Source: Bacteroidales bacterium (lineage in GTDB: Bacteria; Bacteroidota; Bacteroidia; Bacteroidales; UBA932). From it: DNA of 64,000 bases. The notes beneath the pieces are model-generated. The model did not search any database. It worked only from the letters and a program-made list of their open reading frames with translations, and was not told where the DNA came from. The stretch covers positions 1 through 64,000 of the forward strand of contig JAEEIJ010000051.1 of NCBI GenBank assembly GCA_016281315.1, read 5' to 3'. Below are positions 32,290 to 41,996 of this stretch, one piece after another; position 1 is the first letter of the stretch; each line of letters begins with the position of its first letter. The position numbers and the translations under genes were made by a program.

Positions 32290-33333
32290 ATGAATAGCAG
32301 ACTGTTGAAATATTTACTCCTTGCAATGGTGCTCAGCTCCTGCGCCAAGAATGTCATTAATTCCGTTGACCCGGATCCCATGGTGTTCTCGGCCCTTGCG
32401 TCGCACTCTACCAAGGGTATCATAACAACCACAAGTTACCCGCTTGACGAGCCATTTGTGGTAAAGGCAGTCCACTATCCAAAGGGATTGGAAACGGCCG
32501 AGAGCACTGTTCTGATCAATCAGAAGACCGTACAATACGACTTTGACAACGGCCTCTGGAAAACCGACGACAATTATCTCTGGCCCTTACGCGGAAACGT
32601 CCGGTTCTTTGCCGGATCCCCCGTCATCCCGGAAATCCAGATCAGCGAACAAAACGGCGTTGTGGCCGATTGGACCATCGAGACCTATGACCAGACACAG
32701 ACAGACCTCTGCTTCGCGGAAGTGGATGAAAATTGCAGCATCCACTCGGCACTGGTTCCCATTGTGTTCAGTCACGCGCTCAGTCAGGTGTGTTTCAAGG
32801 CACGTACACTAAAGCAATACTCCTATTCCCGTGTAGACAACAACCTCATCCAGTCCAATATCATCTCCGTGGTACTGGATTCCATAAAGATAGGAGGCAT
32901 TGTCTCCAGGGGTCACTTCACCCAGAAGCCCCGGAAATGGGAATATGATCCCGGCCAAACTACCGAGTATGTCGTGTTCAAAAGCGACGAAGGCCTGGAA
33001 CTCAAGTGCGACCGCTACGACAGTCCAATCCTCACAAAACTTAACAACATGCTCCTTATCCCCCAGACTATCGGCTCAGGGGCCTATATCCGGGAGTGGC
33101 ATCACATGGTTGTCCGTACCAGCATCACAGACAAGACCACCGGAACAATCATTTCGGATATGACGTACAACATACCCAAAGACAAGATTATTCCGCTTGC
33201 CCTCTACGGCCGCGAATGGGAAACAGACTATAAATACACCTACCGCATAGCCGTAGGTTATGAAGAGCCGGAAGTGGCCATGGCCATCACCGACTGGACG
33301 GAGACCAAGGAGATAATTATTGGCGACGAATGA
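32290..33333 (+). CDS. Fimbrillin family lipoprotein (minor subunit?)
   Basis: LSSCAKNVINS; HSTKGIITTTSYPLDEPFVVKAV; NYLWPLRGNVRFFAGSP; FSHALSQVCFKART. Confidence 0.8.
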   Translation: MNSRLLKYLLLAMVLSSCAKNVINSVDPDPMVFSALASHSTKGIITTTSYPLDEPFVVKAVHYPKGLETAESTVLINQKTVQYDFDNGLWKTDDNYLWPLRGNVRFFAGSPVIPEIQISEQNGVVADWTIETYDQTQTDLCFAEVDENCSIHSALVPIVFSHALSQVCFKARTLKQYSYSRVDNNLIQSNIISVVLDSIKIGGIVSRGHFTQKPRKWEYDPGQTTEYVVFKSDEGLELKCDRYDSPILTKLNNMLLIPQTIGSGAYIREWHHMVVRTSITDKTTGTIISDMTYNIPKDKIIPLALYGREWETDYKYTYRIAVGYEEPEVAMAITDWTETKEIIIGDE

Positions 33334-34292
33334 GAAATAGAGTCATCATATTCATATTGGGAGTTGCCCTGGGAGCCGCCTGCACGAAGTCCACGATAGA
33401 CTTCAAAGACAGGTCCATCTCCTTCGCGCCCGTTGCCTCCAAGACCACTAAGGCCATCATCGAGGGAACAAGCTATCCTACTACGGAATCCTTTAAGGTA
33501 AGCGCCTACCTTAACGGAAGCGACGTCTATTTCCAGAATCAAACCGCCGGATACTCTTCAGCATTAAACCTTTGGGAAACCCAGGAAAGCCAGTACTGGC
33601 CGCTCGAGGGCTCCCTTTCCTTCTACGCATATAGCCCTGCATCGGCCAGCGGCGTTTCCATGTCGGCCGATGGCTTCAGCGCAACGGACTATACCATACA
33701 GACCAACACGCAGATGACGACAGACCTCTGCTATGCATCTGCAACTGTGGCCGACTGCTCCGCCCATCCGGAGTCAGTGCCCCTGCAATTCACGCACGCC
33801 CTTGCGCAGGTCGTATTCCGCGTAAAGGCTGCCGGCTATTACAGCACGGCGCAAAACGCCGTTGCCCTCTCTTTGACATCGCTCTCCCTGAACGGGATCT
33901 ATTCCGTGGGGGATTTTGCGGGCGGTGCCTGGGAAAACCTGGAATCGGAGCATACATACACGCTCTCGAATTCCACCACCCAATTAACTTACGACCAGAG
34001 CAACAACCCCGAGACAACGGTTGTATGCTCCTATCTGTTCCTCCCTCAGGAGTTTGATTCGCATGCCACCCTCACTGTGGGTTACAGCGTCACACAAACC
34101 GTTTCAGGGACAGACGACACACTTGTAAATCCTCCGGTTTCCATTCCGCTGAGCGGTACCATTAGCCGATGGGAACCTGGCAAAAAATATATTTACACCC
34201 TTAATATCGGGATAAATAACGTCATCACTTTCACCGCATCGGCCGTGGGCTGGCAGGATGAAAGTCAAAACATAATAGTGGAGGAAAACTAG
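33330..34292 (+). CDS. Fimbrillin family lipoprotein
   Basis: GAACTKST; ISFAPVASKTTKAIIEGTSYPTTESFKVSAY; QYWPLEGSLSFYAYSPAS; FTHALAQVVFRVKA; WEPGKKYIYTLNIGI; 4-bp ATGA overlap with upstream gene. Confidence 0.85.
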   Translation: MRNRVIIFILGVALGAACTKSTIDFKDRSISFAPVASKTTKAIIEGTSYPTTESFKVSAYLNGSDVYFQNQTAGYSSALNLWETQESQYWPLEGSLSFYAYSPASASGVSMSADGFSATDYTIQTNTQMTTDLCYASATVADCSAHPESVPLQFTHALAQVVFRVKAAGYYSTAQNAVALSLTSLSLNGIYSVGDFAGGAWENLESEHTYTLSNSTTQLTYDQSNNPETTVVCSYLFLPQEFDSHATLTVGYSVTQTVSGTDDTLVNPPVSIPLSGTISRWEPGKKYIYTLNIGINNVITFTASAVGWQDESQNIIVEEN

Positions 34293-34293
34293 T

Positions 34294-35766
34294 ATGAGAA
34301 AAGCTTTCCTTTATATATTGCTCATTTTTGCTGCGGCCGTTTCCTGCCGCAGACAGGATCCGCCGCACCAGGAGGGAGAGGCCATCCGCTTTGTCGCGGA
34401 GGAAGGCATCGCTCCTCAGGTGGCGGGTGCGCCTTCCAAGGCCATCCTCACGGACGGAACGCTTAAGACCAACGGGAACCGCATCCACGTCCTGGATGTG
34501 CTGTCCGGTTTTACCGGTGACGCATCCTGGATGGACGAAAACCTTTATATCGACGACGAAATCGTTTACAGCGGTGCAACCGTTTGGGGTTACTATTCCC
34601 AGCGCCTGTACCCCTGGACCACGGACGGTGTGCACCAATTCTTCTCCTGGCTCAGCTACGACACCGCGATGAATATGACGGCCGATACTTTCTTCGGCTC
34701 TTCCGTTGCGGCAGGCTTTGACGCCACCCAGCGCACGCTCACCCTTCCCGCCAAAGAACTGAATACGGAGTCGGCCCAGTTCGATTTCCTCTACGCCAAT
34801 ACGGCCAACTACATCATGCCGCGCACGGAGACTGCGCCGGTCCCGCTGGCCATGCAGCATCTGTTCAGTGCCGTAGGCATTCTCCTGCGAAATGAATCGC
34901 AGGATCAGATTCTGGTGCACAACGTCTCCATCGACGGCTTAAAGAACAAGAAAAGCGCCACCATCTCCTTTGTGGGAGACCCCACCACCACCAACCAGAC
35001 GGCCAGCGCCAGTTTTATCGACAACGCCCTTTACGCAGCACTGCCGGCAGCAACGCGTACGCTTGGCAACGGCAGCACCTATGACCTGCTGGCCCGCCGC
35101 TCGGGCGTGGAAGTCCCCGAATACCGCATCATCTGGCCCCAGACCGCCGCGGATCTGGCGCCCGCCGACGCAGAGAACTTCCTCACCTATCCCATCACGG
35201 TCCAGTACGAATACCTCAACGACGAAGAACACATCCAGCATACGGCCCATCTCCGTTTCCCCGAAGGCACCACCTTCAAAAGCGGATACCGCTATGCCTA
35301 TACCCTGCTCTTCACCCAGCGGCACATCCAGCTGAACTTTGTGGTGAACCCCTGGAACTACGACCTCAATGAGTGGTCCTTCACGGAGCAGTCCATCTCC
35401 GAGGTTACGGAACTGGATTTCAAGGGCAACGAAGGCTACGACAAGCCTAACAAGACTTGCCGCATCGTGGGCGGCAACTCCGTCAAAGGGACCTTCAGTA
35501 TCGTGAACCCGTCGGGCGCCGTCTGGTCCATCGAGCCTGTGGGAGATGTGGAATACTTCACCATCAGTCCCAACCAGGGAATCGTCGACAGCGATAATCC
35601 GGACTATGAGTTCAATGTTATACCCAACCTGGACCCGGCGCTGGACCGCTCTACGGACAAGAAGCTGAAATTCCGCTTCTACGTCCGCTTCACCGATGGC
35701 AGCGTCCACGACGCCAACACGGAAATCAACCGCGACAACTGGACCGTAATCCTTCCGAAGAACTAG
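34294..35766 (+). CDS. Fimbrillin-like lipoprotein with additional C-terminal domain
   Basis: AVSCRRQDPP; APSKAILTDG; RLYPWTTDGVHQFFSWLSYD; MQHLFSAVGILLRNES; FKSGYRYAYTLLFTQRHIQL, then ~125-aa extra domain. Confidence 0.78.
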   Translation: MRKAFLYILLIFAAAVSCRRQDPPHQEGEAIRFVAEEGIAPQVAGAPSKAILTDGTLKTNGNRIHVLDVLSGFTGDASWMDENLYIDDEIVYSGATVWGYYSQRLYPWTTDGVHQFFSWLSYDTAMNMTADTFFGSSVAAGFDATQRTLTLPAKELNTESAQFDFLYANTANYIMPRTETAPVPLAMQHLFSAVGILLRNESQDQILVHNVSIDGLKNKKSATISFVGDPTTTNQTASASFIDNALYAALPAATRTLGNGSTYDLLARRSGVEVPEYRIIWPQTAADLAPADAENFLTYPITVQYEYLNDEEHIQHTAHLRFPEGTTFKSGYRYAYTLLFTQRHIQLNFVVNPWNYDLNEWSFTEQSISEVTELDFKGNEGYDKPNKTCRIVGGNSVKGTFSIVNPSGAVWSIEPVGDVEYFTISPNQGIVDSDNPDYEFNVIPNLDPALDRSTDKKLKFRFYVRFTDGSVHDANTEINRDNWTVILPKN

Positions 35767-35767
35767 T

Positions 35768-37915
35768 ATGAGAAAGAGACTGTTTACATATAGTGCGCTG
35801 GCCATCCTGATGATGGCTGCCTCCTGCCAGAAGGAAGTCTTTTCCGGGACTCCCGAGCTGGAAGGCGGCGGCGTGAAGCTCAATTTCATCTGCAATGTCC
35901 AGAATGCCAAAGCCACGATGGCGGGGGACGACAACTACAACGAGAACGCCCTCACCACCATCGACTATTTCCTCTATCCGGAAGGACAGACGGGCCGCAA
36001 CGCCTATCTCCACGGGCGCGTTACGATGAACGGCCGTACCAACTACAACGTCCTGGTGAACACCAGCCAGCTCAGCGCCCTGTTCAGCGGCGCGGCGGCC
36101 GGCAACCACTGCGACGTCTATGCCATCGCCAACTATCCCACGGAGATTTCATCGGCCGCAACGGACACCACCACCCTGCGCAACCTGGCGATGACCAATC
36201 ACTTCAACGGGTCCACCGTTCCCACGAATTTCGTGATGTGCGGCCATACCAAAGCCACCGTCATCAACAAGAACAAGACAAAGGCGGCCGAAGGAACCGT
36301 CACCCTTACCCGGGCCGCCTCCAAAGTCACCTTCGAGTGCCGGATTGCCGATCACGTGGATATCACCAATACCATCTCTTCCGGCGGAGAGGAGCTGACG
36401 CAGACCATCCGGTGGGTGCCCATCCTCTCCCAGATGAACGCCTACCTGGTAAACAGCCACTGCAGCGGCAAGGTTTCCGGGGAAGAAGTCACGGTGAACG
36501 ACGGGAACCTGGACCGCTATTCCCAGCGCCTGCTCACCGACGGCGACAGCGACGGGTGGTACACCTGCGCCCCGTTCTATTCCTATTCGCAGAGCTGGAA
36601 CGCCGGCGACGAACGCGAGCCCTTCATCAAGCTCGTCGTCCCGTGGGCCTATCTGAACCAGCAGGGACAACAGGCCGGCCAGAAGCAGTTCTATTACAAA
36701 GTCCCCTGCCCGGGCCTCGATATGAAAGCCAACTACTGGTACCATATCAAGTTGGACGTGGCCATCCTGGGCGGTGACGACTTCGAGGCCATGCTCACCG
36801 TCAGCGGCCAGTACTACGTGATGGACTGGAACACCCAGACCATCGTGCAGGCCGATGCCGAAATCAAGGATGCGCGCTACATCAGCGTGCCTTCCAACAC
36901 CTACACGATGTACAACACCACCCGTATGGATGCGCTCATCACCTCGTCGCACGATGCGGAAATCAATCTGAAGTCCGTCACCTACTACGACTATGTGAAC
37001 AAACGGAACACGGATTATACGGCCACGGCACGTACCAACCAGTGGATTACGTATGACGATGAAACGCGTCTTTTCACCATCAACCATACGCTGAACAACG
37101 ACGTCACCACCACCGGTTTCGACTCATCCCCGTACGTATTCACCTTTGAGATCCGCCACGCCGACGACAACACCTACACCACCGGGGATATCGTGGTCAC
37201 GCAGTATCCTGCCATGTACATCGAGGAACTGCAGTCCAACAAATATGTCTTCGTCAACAGTTATACCAACGGCAATACCGCCTACGACGACAGCCGCAAT
37301 TCCCTGGGATCCATCGCGAACCGCAGCGAAATCAACGACAGCGGAGACAACACGAACTCCCATATGTACCGCATCCACGTAACTTCCGTCGCCGGATTGG
37401 ATTACGTAATCGGAGATACACGGCTTTGGGGAAGCAGCAGTATTACCACCCTCAACAATCTGGGGAATGATTATATGCCCACAGCCAGCGTCAACGAGGA
37501 TATGATCGCTCCTGTGTTTATGGTAGCGTCCTCGGCCGGAAAGACCAGCGCCCTTTCTTATCAAATGGCCGAAACACGTTGCGCCGCCTATCAGGAAAAC
37601 GGCTTCCCCGCCGGGAGGTGGCGTCTGCCCACCAAGGCGGAGATCCTGTTCCTGATCCAACTTTCGGAGAAAGACAAGATCCCCACGCTGTTCACGCCCG
37701 ACTCCTCCTTGAGCGGCGGCGGTTACTGGTGCTCGTCCGGCGTTGTGTACCCCCTCACAAACGGGACGGTTACCTATCTTGATTTTAACGCCGCACAAGG
37801 ATATCACAGCAACACCAACTGGCCCCGCTGCATTTATGACACCTGGTATTGGGGAGACAATAATTACTCCCAGTATCTTACCACCTGGAGCGGCTACCAG
37901 ACAAGTGCCAATTAA
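35768..37915 (+). CDS. Fimbrial (DUF4906-like) lipoprotein with C-terminal C-type-lectin/DUF1566-like domain; candidate tip adhesin
   Basis: AASCQKEVF; DUF4906-like repeats; C-term FPAGRWRLPTKAEILFLIQLSEKDKIPTLFTPDSSLSGGGYWCSSGVVYPL...NWPRCIYDTWYWGDNNYSQYL. Confidence 0.65.
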   Translation: MRKRLFTYSALAILMMAASCQKEVFSGTPELEGGGVKLNFICNVQNAKATMAGDDNYNENALTTIDYFLYPEGQTGRNAYLHGRVTMNGRTNYNVLVNTSQLSALFSGAAAGNHCDVYAIANYPTEISSAATDTTTLRNLAMTNHFNGSTVPTNFVMCGHTKATVINKNKTKAAEGTVTLTRAASKVTFECRIADHVDITNTISSGGEELTQTIRWVPILSQMNAYLVNSHCSGKVSGEEVTVNDGNLDRYSQRLLTDGDSDGWYTCAPFYSYSQSWNAGDEREPFIKLVVPWAYLNQQGQQAGQKQFYYKVPCPGLDMKANYWYHIKLDVAILGGDDFEAMLTVSGQYYVMDWNTQTIVQADAEIKDARYISVPSNTYTMYNTTRMDALITSSHDAEINLKSVTYYDYVNKRNTDYTATARTNQWITYDDETRLFTINHTLNNDVTTTGFDSSPYVFTFEIRHADDNTYTTGDIVVTQYPAMYIEELQSNKYVFVNSYTNGNTAYDDSRNSLGSIANRSEINDSGDNTNSHMYRIHVTSVAGLDYVIGDTRLWGSSSITTLNNLGNDYMPTASVNEDMIAPVFMVASSAGKTSALSYQMAETRCAAYQENGFPAGRWRLPTKAEILFLIQLSEKDKIPTLFTPDSSLSGGGYWCSSGVVYPLTNGTVTYLDFNAAQGYHSNTNWPRCIYDTWYWGDNNYSQYLTTWSGYQTSAN

Positions 37916-37926
37916 CCCTGAACGCT

Positions 37927-40728
37927 ATGAAAAGGATATTTTACATCATATTTGCATTGCTTGCCTTTTCCTGCGTAAAGGAACAGGATCCAGCCCGGCG
38001 TCCCGCAGTGGATTACGAGGGCCGGGAGGTGATGGTGTACTTCGGCGTGGAAATGCCGGAACCGCAGACCAAGGCAATGGGGGAGAATCCCGCCATCACA
38101 TCCCTTCACGTGGCCGTTTTCGGTAGTTCCGGTTATCTGAAGGAATACAAGCTGGCAGAGCCCGTGGACGGCTATGTATCTCAGGAGGGCGTTGCCAACG
38201 CCAAGGGATACCGTGTGTCGCTGTCCATCACCTCTTCGAAAGTCCGCGTGCACCTGATTGCCAACGGCCCGGCTTCGATGGACTTCGACTATGAGTCCAC
38301 CGTGATGGCCAAACTGTCCACTACCGGCGGGCAGGACGCCTACTGGCAGCGCATCCTGCTGGATCACGGCATCTATGCCGATACGGAGGCAGAGGGTTAC
38401 TACGACATACCTCCCGTCCTCACGATAGATCCGGACTTTGACCTGGATACGGATGGGACCACGCACAAGATGGCCCTCATCCCTCTTATTCGCAACTTTG
38501 CCAAACTGACTGTAGTGGCACTTCCGGTTGCGGAGTCCAACTTTACCGTCAATTCCTTCTGCGTGGTCAATGTGCCGGACAGAGGCTCCATCGCCCCCTA
38601 TAACAAGCTGGACGGCAGCTTCATTATGAATTATGAGGATTACCCCACGCTTGCTTCCTTATCGGCCATCTATCCCGGCAACCTGCCGGCCGAAGCCCAT
38701 ATCGACAAATCCTATCCGGACGAATCCGATTTTGCGAATCTTCAAAACGGCGTAGTCGCTGCCGGCAGCGCCGTCTATATGTACGAAAGGCCCGTGCCGG
38801 TGAGCGACGCTACCGTCCTTATCGTCAACGGCACCTATACAGACCCCGACAACGGAAATCAGTATACCGGTTACTACAAGATTGACCTGATGGACGGTGG
38901 AGACTATCTTCCCATCCTCAGGAATTTCCGTTACCAAATCAATATCCAGAAGGTGAACCGAAAGGGAAAATCGACCGTCTCCGGTGCCATCAACGGTGCA
39001 GGATCGGCGGATATATCGGCCGATATCAGCACGGCGTCGCAGACGGGTATCTCCGACGGTAAATCCTCCATCTCCGTCTCCTTCACCGAAGAGACGCTCC
39101 CTATCGGCGGAACCTACACGCTGGGCGTCACCTTCGTTCCGAACGTGAACGACGGCATCGTGGACAACTCCCTGGTCACCTGGCAGCTGCTGGAGCCGGA
39201 GGGAACTGCCGGCGCCGTGATCGCGAGTGAGGACGACATTTCCTTCGACCCCGCCACGGGAACCCTGACTTTCACGACGACAGAGGTGGATCCCTCTCAT
39301 ATGAAGAGCCAGAAGATCCGCGTCATCGGCACATCATCCTCCTCACGTCTCTACCGCGAGGTCACCATCCGCCTCCTGCCCCAGCAGATAATGACCGTCA
39401 GCTGTACCCCCATCATCGAGGCGGAACCGGGAACGGAGCAGACCATCACCATCACCATTCCCAAGGACCTTCCGCAGTCCATTTTCCCGCTGCAGTTCAA
39501 GGTGGAAATCGCCAATAAGACCCTTACGCCCAACGCCGGAGACCTCCCCGTGGAGCCCGGCGAGACCATCGTGGAAGGCGAAACCGGACAGTCTTTCCAG
39601 TTTGTGAAGACCGTTTCCTATTCCGACTACACGTCCCATTACTCCGGCAACTATTCCACCTTTACCTGCGAATTCAAGAGCATTATCGGGGTCAGCGACA
39701 GCGATGTCTATGTCGCCAATAAATACTTCGCAACAGGTTCCACGCACTTCAGCACCTTTGTGAAGCGCTATTTCTCCCAGCTCAGTTTCAACACGGCAGG
39801 AGCCATCAACGAGGATGATCCCGTTCAGTTCACCTTCGTGATGGACGCCGAGCACGAAACCGGAAAACTGATTCCGGAGACCGTGGATGTCTATCTCACC
39901 GGCCTCATCCCGGATTATGACAATCCGCTCTTCGACCCGGAAGTGCTTCAGAACGTGAGCGGCAACCATTATGTCTATGATGTTCCCAGCCCCGGCACCG
40001 GCACCCAGCGCCTGTACCTGCTCTCAACGGGAGAAACGGCCCAATATGCCGTTGCGCTCCACGCGGAGTACTATGAGGACAACAGCAAGACCAATGTACC
40101 TATGTCGTTCACCGGCCTTAATTTCAGCAGTACGGTGTATTACGGACTCGACTGGCCCACCAAGTTCCAGTTCACCATCCCGAACACCTATGAGATTCCG
40201 GCCGTGGGTTATATTGACATCGAACTCAATCTGACCAACCTGGTCCCTGGCACCGACTCCAATATTGTAACGAGCGGCGGTAAGTACTACTACCGGGCCA
40301 CCTCCACGGGCACGAAGACGATGAACCTCAAGACCGCCGGTTCCCAGACCGCCAGCGTGAGTGTAGAACTTATTCATGGAGACTTCCTCCCGGCTTCTGC
40401 CGCGCAGACCACCAGGTCGTACGTGAGTATCGCAGCTCAAAACATCACTTTCACGGGGAACAGAGCATCCGGATTCTATAACACAACTGTAAACTGCTAC
40501 TCAAACAGCAATTATTCGACACAGATCGGCAGTTTCAGCGGAACAAGGACTGGTTTCATCACCTATACTTATTACAACGGCGCATTTACATTTACCGGCA
40601 TAATCGATGCCACGGCTACCATATACATGCGGGCGCAGGATAACACGTACAATTATACAGCTTCCACTACCGCACTTAACATGTACAACGGAAACGTGTC
40701 GTGTGCCGTGTCAAGAGCAAGACGATAA
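37927..40728 (+). CDS. Large fimbrial DUF4906-like lipoprotein
   Basis: ALLAFSCVKEQDPARR; VMVYFGVEMPEPQTKAMGENPAITSLHVAVFGSSGYLKEYKL; operon position after fimbrillins. Confidence 0.65.
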   Translation: MKRIFYIIFALLAFSCVKEQDPARRPAVDYEGREVMVYFGVEMPEPQTKAMGENPAITSLHVAVFGSSGYLKEYKLAEPVDGYVSQEGVANAKGYRVSLSITSSKVRVHLIANGPASMDFDYESTVMAKLSTTGGQDAYWQRILLDHGIYADTEAEGYYDIPPVLTIDPDFDLDTDGTTHKMALIPLIRNFAKLTVVALPVAESNFTVNSFCVVNVPDRGSIAPYNKLDGSFIMNYEDYPTLASLSAIYPGNLPAEAHIDKSYPDESDFANLQNGVVAAGSAVYMYERPVPVSDATVLIVNGTYTDPDNGNQYTGYYKIDLMDGGDYLPILRNFRYQINIQKVNRKGKSTVSGAINGAGSADISADISTASQTGISDGKSSISVSFTEETLPIGGTYTLGVTFVPNVNDGIVDNSLVTWQLLEPEGTAGAVIASEDDISFDPATGTLTFTTTEVDPSHMKSQKIRVIGTSSSSRLYREVTIRLLPQQIMTVSCTPIIEAEPGTEQTITITIPKDLPQSIFPLQFKVEIANKTLTPNAGDLPVEPGETIVEGETGQSFQFVKTVSYSDYTSHYSGNYSTFTCEFKSIIGVSDSDVYVANKYFATGSTHFSTFVKRYFSQLSFNTAGAINEDDPVQFTFVMDAEHETGKLIPETVDVYLTGLIPDYDNPLFDPEVLQNVSGNHYVYDVPSPGTGTQRLYLLSTGETAQYAVALHAEYYEDNSKTNVPMSFTGLNFSSTVYYGLDWPTKFQFTIPNTYEIPAVGYIDIELNLTNLVPGTDSNIVTSGGKYYYRATSTGTKTMNLKTAGSQTASVSVELIHGDFLPASAAQTTRSYVSIAAQNITFTGNRASGFYNTTVNCYSNSNYSTQIGSFSGTRTGFITYTYYNGAFTFTGIIDATATIYMRAQDNTYNYTASTTALNMYNGNVSCAVSRARR

Positions 40729-41984
40729 TGCCTATGAACTCATACTTATCCCCCATATACATGGCCGTGCCGGTGGTTTGCCTCACGTGGATCATCGTGC
40801 ATTGCCTTATTGCATCACGGGTTAAGACATTCCCGGCCTTTATGGCCGTGCTCCTCGTGATCCTGGGGGTGAGTTTTGCCGATGAAATCCTGGGCAATGT
40901 TTATACGAGCCCGGCTGTCAGCATCGTCGTCCTGCGAACCTTGTCGCCCCTGCTCATCCCGTCGGCCTGCATTTACCTGCATCGCCTGAAAGCCGGCGTC
41001 GAGCGCAGTCTGCGGCATGATCTCCTCCTCCTTTTCCCCATCGGCCTCGTTACCGCCGGCATAGTCGTTACCAAGATGATGGGACTGGATATGGCCGACA
41101 CACTCTACAGCATTGTCCTGCTGACAGAGATCCTGTTTTTCTTCGGATACTGCACCCACACCTGGGCGACCCAGCACCTCAGCTTTAAGCGGGTATGGGC
41201 TTTCTGCACAAAGGGACAAGAGGCAAAACTGATCGAGATTCAGACGATGATTGCGCTTAACGGCACCACAGTCATCACCATCAAGGCCATCCTGCAGGAG
41301 TTTACTCCCTATGCCGCGGCTCCCTGGTTCCCGGTGCTTCTGGCCGGACTGTATGCCCTCATTGTCAACTTCTGGGCGTTCTTCGCCCTCTTCGGGACCA
41401 AGGAGTTCGTGGGCCGGAAAGACGTACGCACCGCCTTCAGGTTCAACTATTCGGACCATGACAAATCGGCCACGTCCGAACATATGATCCTGGACATGTC
41501 CCAAAACCTCAACGCACAGGATATGTCAAACGTGCTTGGACGCATCGGCACCCAGGGAGACATCGCCACGCTCAAGGAAGCCGGCAGACTGTCAGGCACT
41601 CCTTCGCTTGCATCCACCCTGTTCACCGCCGTATCCAACTCCTGGAAAGACCAGAGCCTGGTTTCCCGCTTTCAGCACATAATGATTGACGAGCAGGCCT
41701 TCCTGCAGCCCGGTCTCTCCATCGGAGACATCGCAGAACGGCTGCACACCAACAAGAACTACATCTCACGCATGGTGAACCAGACCTACAATATGGGTTT
41801 CCCGGAAGTGCTGAACATCCTCAGGATAGACTATGCCGAGCAGTTCATCGTCAACCACAAGGACATGAATCAGGATGAGATAGCTAAGGCCTGTGGCTTT
41901 GTGAGCGCCACCTACTTCAACAGCACCTTCAAGCGCATCACAGGATACACCCCTAAAGTCTGGGCGTCCAAGGGAACGAATTAA
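40728..41984 (+). CDS. Polytopic membrane AraC-family regulator
   Basis: Multiple TM segments then AraC HTH SIGDIAERLHTNKNYISRMVNQTYNMGFPEVLNILRIDYAEQFIV...FVSATYFNSTFKRITGYTPKVWASK. ATG at 40728 (TAATG overlap) preferred over GTG 40701. Confidence 0.85.
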   Translation: MPMNSYLSPIYMAVPVVCLTWIIVHCLIASRVKTFPAFMAVLLVILGVSFADEILGNVYTSPAVSIVVLRTLSPLLIPSACIYLHRLKAGVERSLRHDLLLLFPIGLVTAGIVVTKMMGLDMADTLYSIVLLTEILFFFGYCTHTWATQHLSFKRVWAFCTKGQEAKLIEIQTMIALNGTTVITIKAILQEFTPYAAAPWFPVLLAGLYALIVNFWAFFALFGTKEFVGRKDVRTAFRFNYSDHDKSATSEHMILDMSQNLNAQDMSNVLGRIGTQGDIATLKEAGRLSGTPSLASTLFTAVSNSWKDQSLVSRFQHIMIDEQAFLQPGLSIGDIAERLHTNKNYISRMVNQTYNMGFPEVLNILRIDYAEQFIVNHKDMNQDEIAKACGFVSATYFNSTFKRITGYTPKVWASKGTN

Positions 41985-41996
41985 AGAAAGGTCCCT

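Noticed and set aside
35768-37915. Possible diversity-generating retroelement acting on the lectin-like C-terminus
   Set aside because: No reverse transcriptase ORF and no template repeat seen in the window; kept only as a check under the adhesin finding.
40701-40727. GTG start at 40701 for the second polytopic AraC regulator
   Set aside because: Would overlap the upstream gene by 28 bp and add MCRVKSKTI; the ATG at 40728 with TAATG coupling is more plausible.
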